The notes below the pieces were generated by a model. The model searched no databases. It worked only from the letters and a program-made list of their open reading frames with translations, and had not been told where the DNA came from. Shown here in pieces: positions 42,650 through 51,428 of a stretch of 64,000 nt of DNA (positions are counted from its first letter, which is position 1; every line of letters starts with the position of its first letter). The DNA comes from Variovorax sp. IB41. GTDB taxonomy: Bacteria > Pseudomonadota > Gammaproteobacteria > Burkholderiales > Burkholderiaceae_C. The position numbers and the translations under genes are program-made. The DNA lies in assembly GCF_016405905.1 (NCBI RefSeq), contig NZ_JAEFCB010000001.1:1054001-1118000 (forward strand). Reading direction: 5' to 3'.

Positions 42650-42703
42650 GACCATTTACATCCATAAACCAACCAATATGGTTGGCAACCATATGAAATG
42701 GTC
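42650..42703. promoter_or_regulatory. Nested dyad upstream of the TetR gene
   Basis: A perfect inverted repeat CCAACC-N5-GGTTGG (42669-42685) lies inside an outer pair GACCATTT/AAATGGTC (42650-42657 and 42696-42703). The two dyads share almost the same centre. This resembles a TetR-family operator that binds two dimers. The site is 115 bp before the TetR gene. Confidence 0.55.
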
Positions 42704-42817
42704 TATGATCGCGCCGACCGCGACGCACGGCACAGCCGCCGCCGCTGGCGGTAGGCGTTATCTGCGAAGCCATCGAAGCCGCCCCTTTCATGCCATTGCT
42801 TCCTGCGAGTTAAGCCC

Positions 42818-43384
42818 ATGCCCAAACCCACCAAATCGGAGATCGATGCCGACATCATCGACAGCGCCGCGGCCCTGTTCGCGCGGCACGGTTTCGACCA
42901 CACCTCGCTCCAGCAGATAGCGGACGCGGTCAACTACTCAAAGGCGGGGCTGCTGCATCACTTTCCGAGCAAGCTCTCGATCTATGCGGCCGCCATCGAC
43001 GCCCTGCGCGAGCACGTGGTGGCAGTGCGCGAGCGCGTGAAAGCCATGCCCGTCGGCATCGAGCGCGACCGCGCGAATGTCGAGGCGGCGCTGCAGTTCA
43101 CCTACGACTGGCCGGGCGTTTCCGCGCTCTCGCACCGCATCGCCGAGAACGAGCCCGACGGCGATCCGCAGCTGATCGAGATCGGCCTCATCCTCTACGA
43201 GGCGCTGGGCATCGACCTGAAGAACCCGAAGGACCTGAGCATGGAGCGCATCGTTCGCGTGACCAGCGCCTTCACGGGCCTGGGCATCTCGGCCCTGCAG
43301 GCGGTGCGCACCGACCTCAAGCGCGAATGGCGCGATCACATCGCACAGGCGGCGATGGATGCGCTGGGCCACGGCACGCGCTGA
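42818..43384 (+). CDS. TetR/AcrR-family transcriptional regulator
   Basis: A 188-residue repressor. The N-terminal HTH (IIDSAAALFARHGFDHTSLQQIADAVNYSKAGLLHHFPSKLSIY) matches the TetR consensus, followed by a helical ligand domain. The nested dyad upstream is a likely autoregulatory site. An orphan response regulator gene follows after 27 bp on the same strand, possibly in one operon. Confidence 0.88.
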   Translation: MPKPTKSEIDADIIDSAAALFARHGFDHTSLQQIADAVNYSKAGLLHHFPSKLSIYAAAIDALREHVVAVRERVKAMPVGIERDRANVEAALQFTYDWPGVSALSHRIAENEPDGDPQLIEIGLILYEALGIDLKNPKDLSMERIVRVTSAFTGLGISALQAVRTDLKREWRDHIAQAAMDALGHGTR

Positions 43385-43411
43385 GGCGCAAACTTCTGCA
43401 GCACCCGCACC

Positions 43412-44092
43412 ATGCGCGTACTCCTGGTCGACGACGAGCCCGATCTGGCCAACGCCCTCGCAGCGGCCCTGCGCCGGCATCACATGCTGGTCGACGTGGC
43501 GCGGTCGCTGCGTGCGGCCGAACACGCCGCGTTCGATGCCGCGTACGACGTGATCCTGCTCGACCGCCGCCTGCCCGATGGCGACGGCATGGCGCTGCTC
43601 GACCTGCTCGCGCACACCGAGCCGCGCGCGGCCGTGGTGATGCTGTCCGCGATGGCCGGCATCGCCGATCGCGTGGCCGGCCTGGACCGGGGCGCCGACG
43701 ACTACCTCGCCAAGCCCTTCGCGCTGGACGAACTGCTGGCCCGCATGCGCGCCGTCGTCCGCCGCCCGAGCGCGCGCAGGCCCCGCACGCTGCAACTGGG
43801 CCGGCTGCGGTTCGACACCGACATGCGCCACGCCTTCGTCAACGGCACGCCCCTCGCGCTGCCGCGCCGCGAACTGCTGGCGCTGGAGGTGCTGCTGCGC
43901 AACAAGCAATGCACGGTGCTGCGCTCGGCCTTGCTCGAGCGCGTGTACGAAGAAGGCAACGATCCGAAGTCCAACTCGCTCGACGCCAATCTCTCGCGCC
44001 TGCGATCAAGGCTCGACGGCGCGGATGCGGGCGTGGAGATCCACGCGATCCGGGGGGTCGGGTATCTGATGCGGGAGACGATTTCGTGCTGA
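43412..44092 (+). CDS. OmpR-family response regulator without adjacent kinase
   Basis: A 226-residue two-domain regulator: receiver with DDE (residues 7-9), phospho-acceptor Asp51 in LLDRRLPDG, Lys in AKPFALDE; C-terminal winged helix (NSLDANLSRLRSRLDGADAGVEIHAIRGVGYLM). No histidine kinase gene is adjacent, which is unusual for this family. It follows the TetR gene with a 27-bp gap. Confidence 0.9.
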   Translation: MRVLLVDDEPDLANALAAALRRHHMLVDVARSLRAAEHAAFDAAYDVILLDRRLPDGDGMALLDLLAHTEPRAAVVMLSAMAGIADRVAGLDRGADDYLAKPFALDELLARMRAVVRRPSARRPRTLQLGRLRFDTDMRHAFVNGTPLALPRRELLALEVLLRNKQCTVLRSALLERVYEEGNDPKSNSLDANLSRLRSRLDGADAGVEIHAIRGVGYLMRETISC

Positions 44093-44170
44093 CCCGGCAC
44101 TGCGCAATGCACGCCCGAATGTTTGAAGGACAGGGCCATGGTCCGCTTCGGTCGCGAGTTTCCGTGCGCG

Positions 44171-44488
44171 CTAATAGCCGGACAGCCAGGGCTCCTGCTC
44201 GATGGCGGCAAGGTTTCCCTCGGCAAGATGGCGCCACAGTTCGAGAATCCTGGGAACCGGTACCGCCTCCATGTGCCGCGCGGTCCCTGCATCGGCTTCG
44301 AGATTCTCGAAGGCGATGTAACCACCGCGCGATACGGACAAGCTCCACCCGGATTCATGGGTGACGGCCACGGTACCGTGCTCGGTGTCTTCCGGACGAT
44401 CTTCAAGTTCGCGAAGCAGCGCGAGGAAATCGGAGTCGGCGTTGCCCGGTTCCATGCTGCCGTAGCGGTGGGTCAGACTAAAGGTCAT
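44171..44488 (-). CDS. Small hypothetical protein, last gene of a three-gene cluster
   Basis: A 105-residue soluble protein (MTFSLTHRYGSMEPGNADSDFLALLRELEDRPEDTEHGTVAV is the N-terminal half; the C-terminal half has LELWRHLAEGNLAAIEQEPW). The pattern resembles small immunity-type proteins paired with contact-dependent or deaminase toxins, but no toxin is adjacent. It overlaps the previous small gene by 11 bp, which supports an operon. Confidence 0.5.
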   Translation of the reverse strand: MTFSLTHRYGSMEPGNADSDFLALLRELEDRPEDTEHGTVAVTHESGWSLSVSRGGYIAFENLEADAGTARHMEAVPVPRILELWRHLAEGNLAAIEQEPWLSGY

Positions 44489-44663
44489 GGTCAACGGTGG
44501 ACTGCTGCACGAGTTGCAGCTCATTGCCGGCGGGGACGCGAAGCGTGGCAAGAACACCGCCGCACGGCTGCTGCTCGGGAAGCCCGTTGAACACGACGCC
44601 GAGCGATGAAAGCTCCTGGTGCGAGCCCATGATGGCCTCGAAATTTCGGCCTTGAATGTTCAT
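44478..44663 (-). CDS. Very small hypothetical protein
   Basis: A 61-residue protein (MNIQGRNFEAIMGSHQELSS at the N-terminus). It lies 31 bp after the first gene of the cluster and overlaps the third by 11 bp. Short and unrecognised; it could be a truncated reading frame. Confidence 0.35.
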   Translation of the reverse strand: MNIQGRNFEAIMGSHQELSSLGVVFNGLPEQQPCGGVLATLRVPAGNELQLVQQSTVDHDL

Positions 44664-44694
44664 CGTTCTTCCCATCTGGGGTGCCGCAACAGGT

Positions 44695-45036
44695 TCAGAC
44701 AACGTCTTGAACCGGCACCGCCGAGTCCCAGTGGTAGAGCTGAGCATAGTCATCCCAGCCGTCTTCGCTGGACAGCATCACCATCGCGGCGGCGGACATG
44801 TGCTTTCCGCAGGTCGCGCTCTCGAAAACCGCGAGCTTCAGCGCGCGCCATAACGGGAGGGGCGTTTTCGTTTCAAAGACGAAATTGAAGTAAGAGCCTT
44901 GATCGTCACCGGTATCGAAGCTGTGGCTCAGTACCAAGTCAGGACGTTGGGCAATTTGCAGCAGCAGCGCCGAAAGGCCTTCGAGGTCGATGCCTGGCGA
45001 TCTTTCCGGCTGCACCTGAATGGCGATGGATCTCAT
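44695..45036 (-). CDS. Small hypothetical protein, first gene of a three-gene cluster
   Basis: A 113-residue soluble protein beginning MRSIAIQVQPERSPGIDLEG. The start has a GGAGGA ribosome binding site at the right distance; a start 14 codons upstream is less likely. It contains a helical middle (LEGLSALLLQIAQRPDLVL) and an acidic tail (SSEDGWDDYAQLYHWD). No family was recognised; its composition is like immunity-type proteins. Confidence 0.5.
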   Translation of the reverse strand: MRSIAIQVQPERSPGIDLEGLSALLLQIAQRPDLVLSHSFDTGDDQGSYFNFVFETKTPLPLWRALKLAVFESATCGKHMSAAAMVMLSSEDGWDDYAQLYHWDSAVPVQDVV

Positions 45037-45109
45037 GCCTTGTCCTCCGGTTGTGATGTCTGTTTCTGGCTTGCTCAAGGCGTTCTACCGGGCCTCTTCG
45101 ATGAAGGGG

Positions 45110-45700
45110 TCAGGTCTCCTGGGACAAGCGCCAATACGGTTGAAAGCCTCGACCTGCAATCACGCATCCCGAAGGCAACCACCACATCGGCAAGGCCAGC
45201 ACGACATTGGCGCCAAACGATGCGGCAGCCAGGCACGAGCAGAAGATGAGCCAGCCGGAACTGATATGAAGGACCGCGGCAATCAGCAGCGGCAGCACGG
45301 CCAACACGAGGAATGGCAAGAGTGAGGCTGCAATGGCGTTGCGCTTGGTAGCTTTGGAAAGACAAGCGCAGTAGAGCAAGAGCCTCGATGGCCAGAACCC
45401 TAGAAACGTTTGGGTTGAAAGGCCTCTCCTCGGGTGTGCACTCATCTGCAGGAAAGCGCCAGCAAGCTCTATCGATACATACGCAACGATGAATCGATAA
45501 CCCGGCCCGGAAGATGACATGTCAAAGCGTGGCGTCAAGAGCACCCACATGAAAAAAACCGTGAGTGCCATGACTAAGCCAAGCGGCAAGGACATCACCC
45601 GCAACGCCCAAAGTGGTGGGTACGGCAGGCGTTGCCATTCGCCAGACGCCAGTTCAGCGTCGCTCAAGGAATTCGGTGGCGGGCCTAGGCGAAACAGCAT
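45110..45700 (-). CDS. DUF3267-like membrane protein with a degenerate metallopeptidase motif
   Basis: A 196-residue protein with four membrane helices. The middle segment SAHPRRGLSTQTFLGFWPSRLLLYCA and the following helices match DUF3267, a family related to membrane zinc peptidases. Family members normally carry HELxH just before the AHP segment; here the corresponding stretch is YVSIELAGAFLQM, so the first His is Ile and the second is absent. Zinc peptidase activity is therefore unlikely. The ATG beginning MLFRLGPPPNS is chosen for a fit to family N-termini. Confidence 0.7.
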   Translation of the reverse strand: MLFRLGPPPNSLSDAELASGEWQRLPYPPLWALRVMSLPLGLVMALTVFFMWVLLTPRFDMSSSGPGYRFIVAYVSIELAGAFLQMSAHPRRGLSTQTFLGFWPSRLLLYCACLSKATKRNAIAASLLPFLVLAVLPLLIAAVLHISSGWLIFCSCLAAASFGANVVLALPMWWLPSGCVIAGRGFQPYWRLSQET

Positions 45701-45785
45701 GGAATGTTGGACCTGTCTATTTATTGCTCGCCGCATTCTGCCCTCGCCTCGCAGCCAACCCCATCGCATTCCCTAAACTGCCGGC

Positions 45786-46469
45786 ATGTCCGATCCCAAC
45801 ACCGCTTTCAGCAACGCCTCGGCCCTCGCCAACTACGCCGAGAAAACCGCCCGCATCGTCCCCGGCCTGCACGACCTGCAGACCATGGCCGCGCTCCTCG
45901 TCGCGGAGCACGCGCCCGAATCGGCGAATGTGCTGGTCATCGGCGCCGGCGGCGGCATGGAGTTGAAGGCGCTCGCAGAGGCGCACTCGCAATGGCACTT
46001 CGTCGGTGTCGATCCGTCGCAACCCATGCTCGACCTGGCGGCCGCGGCGCTCGGCCCGCTCGCCGAGCGTGTGCAGCTGCACCACGGCTACACCGACACC
46101 GCGCCCACCGGTCCGTTCGATGCCGCGACCTGCCTGCTGACGATGCACTTCGTGGCCGTCGAAGAAAGAAGATCGACGTTGAAGGAAATCCATCGCCGTC
46201 TCCAACCCGGTGCGCCGTTCGTCATGGCGCATCTGAGTTTTCCTCAAGCGCCTGAGGAGCGGGAGCTGTGGCTCTCGCGCTATGCGGCTTTCGCCGTGGC
46301 TTCAGGCGTCGATCCCGAGAACGCGCGCAAGGCGGCGTCTGCCATCGGCGCGACGCTGCCGTTGCAGAGCCCGGAGCGCGAAGAAGAATTGCTGGAAGAA
46401 GCGGGCTTCACGAACGTGCGCCTGTTCTACGCGGGCTTGGCCTTCCGGGGCTGGGTGGCGCGGGCCTGA
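45786..46469 (+). CDS. Class I SAM-dependent methyltransferase
   Basis: A 227-residue Rossmann-fold enzyme. Motif I is NVLVIGAGGGMELKALAEAHSQWHFVGVDPS, binding SAM, and an acidic residue ends the second strand. The post-motif CLLTMHFVAVEER fits small-molecule methyltransferases of the UbiE/Trm type. The substrate is unknown. It is convergent with the LysR gene and they overlap by 43 bp. Confidence 0.85.
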   Translation: MSDPNTAFSNASALANYAEKTARIVPGLHDLQTMAALLVAEHAPESANVLVIGAGGGMELKALAEAHSQWHFVGVDPSQPMLDLAAAALGPLAERVQLHHGYTDTAPTGPFDAATCLLTMHFVAVEERRSTLKEIHRRLQPGAPFVMAHLSFPQAPEERELWLSRYAAFAVASGVDPENARKAASAIGATLPLQSPEREEELLEEAGFTNVRLFYAGLAFRGWVARA

Positions 46470-47371
46470 GCACCTTCATCGCTGGGCATCCGCTCCGCAA
46501 TCACCTCCCTGAGCAACGGCAACGTCGGCGCCTCGCTGCGCCCGGCCAGCGTGACGAGGCCGAAGCGCGCGGCGCCCAGCGGCGGGTGCACCGGTAGCGC
46601 CACGAGGTCGGACGCGACCGCGCGCACGGCCAGCAAAATTGCATCCGTGTTGCGTGTGAGCTCGACCAGGTTCGAGATCTCCGAGCAGCGCAAGGTCACG
46701 CACTGGTCGGGGTGCGCCTCGGGGCCGTAGGCATCGACCATCGCGCGCATCACGTCGCGGCCCAGGCCGGTGGAAGCCATCGGGTAGTCCAGCAGGCGCC
46801 CGAAACGCAAGGGCCCGCGCTTCTTCGCGAGCGGATGGCCGCGGCGGCACATGAAGGCGCCGCGCATCTCCACGAGCGGCTCGATCTTCAGGTCGACGCT
46901 CGGCGTCACGGTACGGAACTCGACCACCACCGCATCGAGCGCGCGCTCCCGCAGCGCCTGCAGCAAGCGGTCGGTGTCGCCGCGCAGGATGTCGATGCGC
47001 ACCGGCGCATCGCGAAAGGCCATGCGCTCGAGCAGCGGCGTGGCCAGCAGCGCGCCGGGGCCTGCGCCCAATCCGACCCGCAAGGTGTTGCTGCCCTTGC
47101 CCCGTGCGGCGGCCACGAGATCGTCCGCATCGCAGACCAGGTGGCGCACGCGCTCGCGCACGTCGCGCCCGAAGTGCGTGAGCTCGCTGCGCCGCCCCAC
47201 GCGGTCGAACAGCGCGCGCTGGAAGCCGCCCTCCAGCGCGTGGATGCTGCGGCTCAGGGCCGGCTGCGTGATCGACAGCGCCTTGGCCGAACGGGTGAAA
47301 GACCCCGTCTCGGCCACCGACAGGAAGTGCCGCAGCTGCACGAACGTCATGGTGTGGATGGGCTTGTTCAT
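46427..47371 (-). CDS. LysR-family transcriptional regulator
   Basis: A 314-residue regulator with the LysR HTH (MTFVQLRHFLSVAETGSFTRSAKALSITQPALSRSIHALEGG) and an effector-binding domain. It is divergent from the M20 peptidase gene across 156 bp, the usual arrangement for a LysR regulator and its target. The substrate of that enzyme may be the co-inducer. Its 3' end overlaps the methyltransferase gene. Confidence 0.92.
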   Translation of the reverse strand: MNKPIHTMTFVQLRHFLSVAETGSFTRSAKALSITQPALSRSIHALEGGFQRALFDRVGRRSELTHFGRDVRERVRHLVCDADDLVAAARGKGSNTLRVGLGAGPGALLATPLLERMAFRDAPVRIDILRGDTDRLLQALRERALDAVVVEFRTVTPSVDLKIEPLVEMRGAFMCRRGHPLAKKRGPLRFGRLLDYPMASTGLGRDVMRAMVDAYGPEAHPDQCVTLRCSEISNLVELTRNTDAILLAVRAVASDLVALPVHPPLGAARFGLVTLAGRSEAPTLPLLREVIAERMPSDEGAQARATQPRKAKPA

Positions 47372-47527
47372 GCATTCGAATTATTGCAGCGCATAGAACA
47401 ATGCATTGGACGCCTGGCAAAACTTTCCCTAGATTCACGCTCGCCGTGCAACAGCACGTCAAGGCACACACCGATGCGCCGCACGGCCCACCCCGTTCGA
47501 CACCCCTCCCCGGAGACACGCCCTCTC

Positions 47528-48868
47528 ATGTTTTCTCTTCGCCAGCTTTCTCTCTCGCTGTCCTGCCTGTCCTTCTTCTGCGCGGCCGTGCCGGTGGCCA
47601 TGGCGCAGAACGCGACGCCCGCCGCGCAACGCATCGAGCCGCTGGTGCGCGAGATGTACCCGCAGCTCGATGCGCTCTACAAGGACATCCACGCGCACCC
47701 CGAGCTCGGCTTCCAGGAGGTGCGCACCGCCGCCAAGCTCGCGGCCGAGATGCGCGCCCTCGGCTTCGAGGTGACCGAGCATGTGAACCGCACGGGCGTG
47801 GTCGCGGTCTTGCGCAACGGCGCAGGCCCCACCGTGATGGTGCGCACCGAGCTCGACGCGCTGCCGATGGAAGAGAAGACCGGCCTGCCCTACGCGAGCA
47901 AGGCCAAGGCCCTGTGGCAGGGCAAGGAAACCTTCGTTGCGCACAGCTGCGGCCACGACATCCACATGGCGAGCTGGGCCGGCACCGCGCGCACGCTGCT
48001 CGCACTCAAGGACCAATGGCACGGCACGCTGGTGTTCATCGCGCAGCCCGCCGAAGAGAGCAGCGGCGGCGCCAAGGGCATGATCAACGAGGGCCTCTAC
48101 AAGCGCTTTCCCAAGCCCGACTTCGCCTTCGCGCTGCACACGGCGGCATCACCCTACGGCTACGTGGGCTACCGCGCGGGGCCGATCACCTCGGCGTCGG
48201 ACGGCATGGAGATCGTCTTCAAGGGCCGCGGCGGACACGGCTCCGCGCCGCACAGGGCGATCGATCCGATCATGATGGCCGCGCGCTTCGTCACCGACGT
48301 GCAGGCCGTGGTGAGCCGCGAGAAGGACCCGAGCGAATTCGGCGTCGTCACGATCGGCGCGATCCAGGCGGGCACGGCCGGCAACATCATCCCCGACGAG
48401 GCGCTGCTGCGCGGGACCATCCGCAGCTACGACCCGAAGGTGCGCGATGGCCTGATCGACGGGGTGCGCCGCACCGCCAAGGCCACGGCCGCGATGGCCG
48501 GCGCGCCCGAGCCGGTGATCGGCCTCGACCCATCGAAGGGCAACGCCGCGGTGATCAACGACCAGGCGCTGGTGCAACGCACGGTGGCCGCGCTGAAGGC
48601 GCAGCTGGGCGATGCGAAGGTCTTGCCGGTGCCGCCGATCACGGCGAGCGAAGACTTCTCGGAGTTCGCCGTCGAAGGCGTGCCGACGATGTTCTTCTTC
48701 ATCGGCGTGAACGATCCGAAGGAGGTGGCGGATTCGCAGAAGCCGGGCGGCAAGCCGCTGCCGTTCAATCACTCGCCGTACTTCGCGCCGGTGCCGGAGC
48801 CGTCGATCACGACGGGCGTGCGGGCGATGACGGCGGCGGTGTTGAGTGCGTTGGGAGCGAAGAGCTGA
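47528..48868 (+). CDS. Exported M20-family amidohydrolase (hippurate hydrolase-like)
   Basis: A 446-residue enzyme with a signal peptide (CLSFFCAAVPVAMA, cleavage before QN), so it is periplasmic. Metal-site motifs: HAHPELGFQE, HSCGHDIHMA (two metal ligands), QPAEESSGGAKGM and a GHGSAPH segment. This is the M20D amidohydrolase pattern, cleaving N-acyl amino acids or hippurate-like amides. Export is less common than in cytosolic M20D enzymes. It is divergent from a LysR gene, likely its regulator. Confidence 0.9.
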   Translation: MFSLRQLSLSLSCLSFFCAAVPVAMAQNATPAAQRIEPLVREMYPQLDALYKDIHAHPELGFQEVRTAAKLAAEMRALGFEVTEHVNRTGVVAVLRNGAGPTVMVRTELDALPMEEKTGLPYASKAKALWQGKETFVAHSCGHDIHMASWAGTARTLLALKDQWHGTLVFIAQPAEESSGGAKGMINEGLYKRFPKPDFAFALHTAASPYGYVGYRAGPITSASDGMEIVFKGRGGHGSAPHRAIDPIMMAARFVTDVQAVVSREKDPSEFGVVTIGAIQAGTAGNIIPDEALLRGTIRSYDPKVRDGLIDGVRRTAKATAAMAGAPEPVIGLDPSKGNAAVINDQALVQRTVAALKAQLGDAKVLPVPPITASEDFSEFAVEGVPTMFFFIGVNDPKEVADSQKPGGKPLPFNHSPYFAPVPEPSITTGVRAMTAAVLSALGAKS

Positions 48869-48960
48869 GGGCTTGGGCCGGCTTCATCCGAAGCATGGCG
48901 ATCAACGATGACCTATCGCGTGTCGCCAGGAAAACCGGATGAGGCCAATTGGAGGAAGCG

Positions 48961-49575
48961 TCAGGTCTCGATGACGAGTTCGATGCGCGCTGCGTGCTCG
49001 AAGTAGTGAAGGAAGACTTCCTCTCCCTCACTTCGATTCATGATTTCGCGGAGCGAAGTTTTCGACAGACTTGCTCGCATGCGGTGCGCTCGCATCTCGT
49101 TCCACAAGATGTGGAGGCTGAGGTTCTGGCGGTCGTCGTCTGGTGTCACAAGAATTTCTTGTGCGTTCGGCACGAGGAATCGCCACCTGCAATCCGGGTT
49201 TGATTTCGGTCGCACTTCCATCCTGGCGATCTCTTCCTCTGAAGCAACGAGGTCATTTCTCTCGTCTTCGCCCGAATCCTCGTCGTCAATGACGGAACCC
49301 TTCGGGGAGGACTCCGCGCCGTCCTCGAACGAGAAGGCAAGGTGATCGCCCTTGTGCAGTTCATGCGCCATTTCCCAGATCAGGAAATCCGAGGCGCCAT
49401 CAGGCCGCCGCTTTCCGCTGCCCGTGACGGTGAGCTGGGCGCAAGCCGGTCCCCAGATATCGGCTTGGACGTCGGCGGAGAACATCCACACATCGTTCGA
49501 GCCGACGGTGCACAGATGAGTGCCGTTCTTGGTGATGCGCAGTGCGGGCATTGAGGCCTGGCGTGATGTGGTCAT
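48961..49575 (-). CDS. Hypothetical protein
   Basis: A 204-residue soluble protein with an acidic middle (DDEDSGEDERND). It begins MTTSRQASMPALRITKNG and ends with FLHYFEHAARIELVIET. GGAG lies at a proper distance before the start. No family was recognised. It is in the same class of moderately sized accessory proteins as those at 0.4 and 44-45 kb. Confidence 0.5.
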   Translation of the reverse strand: MTTSRQASMPALRITKNGTHLCTVGSNDVWMFSADVQADIWGPACAQLTVTGSGKRRPDGASDFLIWEMAHELHKGDHLAFSFEDGAESSPKGSVIDDEDSGEDERNDLVASEEEIARMEVRPKSNPDCRWRFLVPNAQEILVTPDDDRQNLSLHILWNEMRAHRMRASLSKTSLREIMNRSEGEEVFLHYFEHAARIELVIET

Positions 49576-49754
49576 CGAATATCTCCGCAGGGCACGTGCT
49601 CATCCATTTTCGTGAACACGGCGCGCTTCGAAGGAAGTCCCGGGCTGGCCTCGTTGCTGGCTGCCCGGGCCCGAATCTTCCCCCAACCTTGACCCAGGTC
49701 AAGCGCCATCCCCTCCCCTCGTGGCTAGCATCGAAGGCAACACGAGGAGACACC

Positions 49755-51428
49755 GTGGAACTCGAGATACCGGAGATGCTGGCCGCCGCACTGCAGGGCG
49801 AGGTCGGCGCGCAGTCGCCGCTGGGCCTGCAGCTGGGTGGGCATGGCGGCGGCAGTGGTGTGCGCATCGTGTCCAGCCGCCACTTCGACGGGCACGCGCT
49901 CAACCTGCTCTTTCAACTGGGCATGGGCACCGGCGCGCGCGACCTGGTGTTTCAGCTGCTGGCGCTGGACAACCTCAACGGCGAGCCGCAGGCGCGGCCC
50001 ATCGCCAGCCTGGAGCTGATGGTGCCGGCGCTGATCGAATGGCTGCAGCGCGACCTGATCGACGGCTGGCTCTACCAGCGCGGCAAGGACGGCGTGCTGC
50101 TGCCCTGGCTGGTGCACACGGTGCGCCTGGTGAAGCCGACGGATGGCGAGTCTTACGTGCTCGTGGGTCTCCTGGCCAACACGCTGCAGGCGGCCAACCG
50201 CGAGCCGCCTTCGGAGCCGCGCCTTCGTTTCGCGGGCATGACCTGGGGCCTGAGCTTTCATGCGGAAGACCTGCCGGGCCGCACGCTGGCCGGCCTCTTC
50301 GCGGACCACGGCTTTCACAAGGAGTGCCCCGAGTTCAAGCGCGAGTACGACAAGCAGGTGGCCGCCTTCTCGCGGCTGCAGCCGCAGTTCGGCGCGCAGT
50401 TCACCATCGGCGGCAGCGCGTGGACGGCCGGCGAAGGCCCGCGCGCGAACATGGCCTGTCACCGCCTGCCCGAGGGCGCCGCGGCGCGCTGCGTGAACGA
50501 CGAAGAGCTGCTGCAGCGCCGCTTCGACCTGGCCGCCGATCCGCACTACTGGCGCGAGAGCGGCATCGCGACCGGTTTCGACCGCATTCCGCAGCACTGC
50601 TACCTGCACCTGTTTCACCTGGACTGGCATCGCAACATCTGGGTCCACGCACAGCACGTGCAGGACTACAAGTACCAGCCCGGCCTGCGCGAGCGGCTGG
50701 TGCTGCCGCAGGCGCACCGCGACCTGATCGACATCCTCACGGCCGACCGCTGCTTCCTGGTGGAAGACGTGGTGCCCGGCAAGTCGGGCGGCACCACCAT
50801 CCTGTGCAAGGGCGCGCCGGGCCTGGGCAAGACGCTCACGGCCGAGGTGTATGCGGAGGTCGTCGGCAAGCCGCTGTACCGCGTGCATTCGGGTCAGCTG
50901 GGCGTGACGGCGAATTCGGTGGAAGCGAGCCTCACGAAGATCCTGCAGCGCGCCGCGCGCTGGGACTGCGTGCTGCTGCTGGACGAGGCCGACGTGTACA
51001 TCCGCCGCCGCGACAACGACCTGCAGCACAACGCGATCGTGGCGGAGTTCTTGCGCACGCTCGAATACTTCAGGGGCCTGCTGTTCATGACGACCAACCG
51101 CGTGGGCGACATCGACGAGGCCATCCTCTCGCGCTGCATCGCGGTCATCGACTACCAGCCGCCGGGGCCCGACGATGCGCGGCGATTGTGGTCCACGCTG
51201 TCGGCGCAACTGGGCGTGGCGCTGCCGGGCGCGGTGATCGACCGGCTGGTGGTGGACTATGCCGGCGCGAGCGGCCGCGACATCAAGGAGCTGCTCAAGC
51301 TCACGAGCAAGTACTGCCGCCGCAAGGACGTGCCGCTGTCGACGCAGTCGTTCGCGCAGTGCGCGGTGTTCCGCGGCATCGCGTGCGCGTCGTCGCAGTC
51401 CAGCGTGCAGCCGGAGGCGAGCGAATGA
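49755..51428 (+). CDS. AAA+ ATPase with a novel N-terminal domain
   Basis: A 557-residue protein. The C-terminal AAA+ module has Walker A GAPGLGKT at ~353-360, Walker B LLLLDEAD at ~409, sensor 1 TTNR and sensor 2-like segment ASGRDIKELLK. The first ~320 residues form an unfamiliar domain. The architecture resembles bacterial BCS1/Vps4-like ATPases that remodel proteins. GTG start with GAGGAGA. The stop overlaps the start of the next gene (ATGA), so the AAA+ protein and the esterase are co-translated. Confidence 0.75.
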   Translation: MELEIPEMLAAALQGEVGAQSPLGLQLGGHGGGSGVRIVSSRHFDGHALNLLFQLGMGTGARDLVFQLLALDNLNGEPQARPIASLELMVPALIEWLQRDLIDGWLYQRGKDGVLLPWLVHTVRLVKPTDGESYVLVGLLANTLQAANREPPSEPRLRFAGMTWGLSFHAEDLPGRTLAGLFADHGFHKECPEFKREYDKQVAAFSRLQPQFGAQFTIGGSAWTAGEGPRANMACHRLPEGAAARCVNDEELLQRRFDLAADPHYWRESGIATGFDRIPQHCYLHLFHLDWHRNIWVHAQHVQDYKYQPGLRERLVLPQAHRDLIDILTADRCFLVEDVVPGKSGGTTILCKGAPGLGKTLTAEVYAEVVGKPLYRVHSGQLGVTANSVEASLTKILQRAARWDCVLLLDEADVYIRRRDNDLQHNAIVAEFLRTLEYFRGLLFMTTNRVGDIDEAILSRCIAVIDYQPPGPDDARRLWSTLSAQLGVALPGAVIDRLVVDYAGASGRDIKELLKLTSKYCRRKDVPLSTQSFAQCAVFRGIACASSQSSVQPEASE

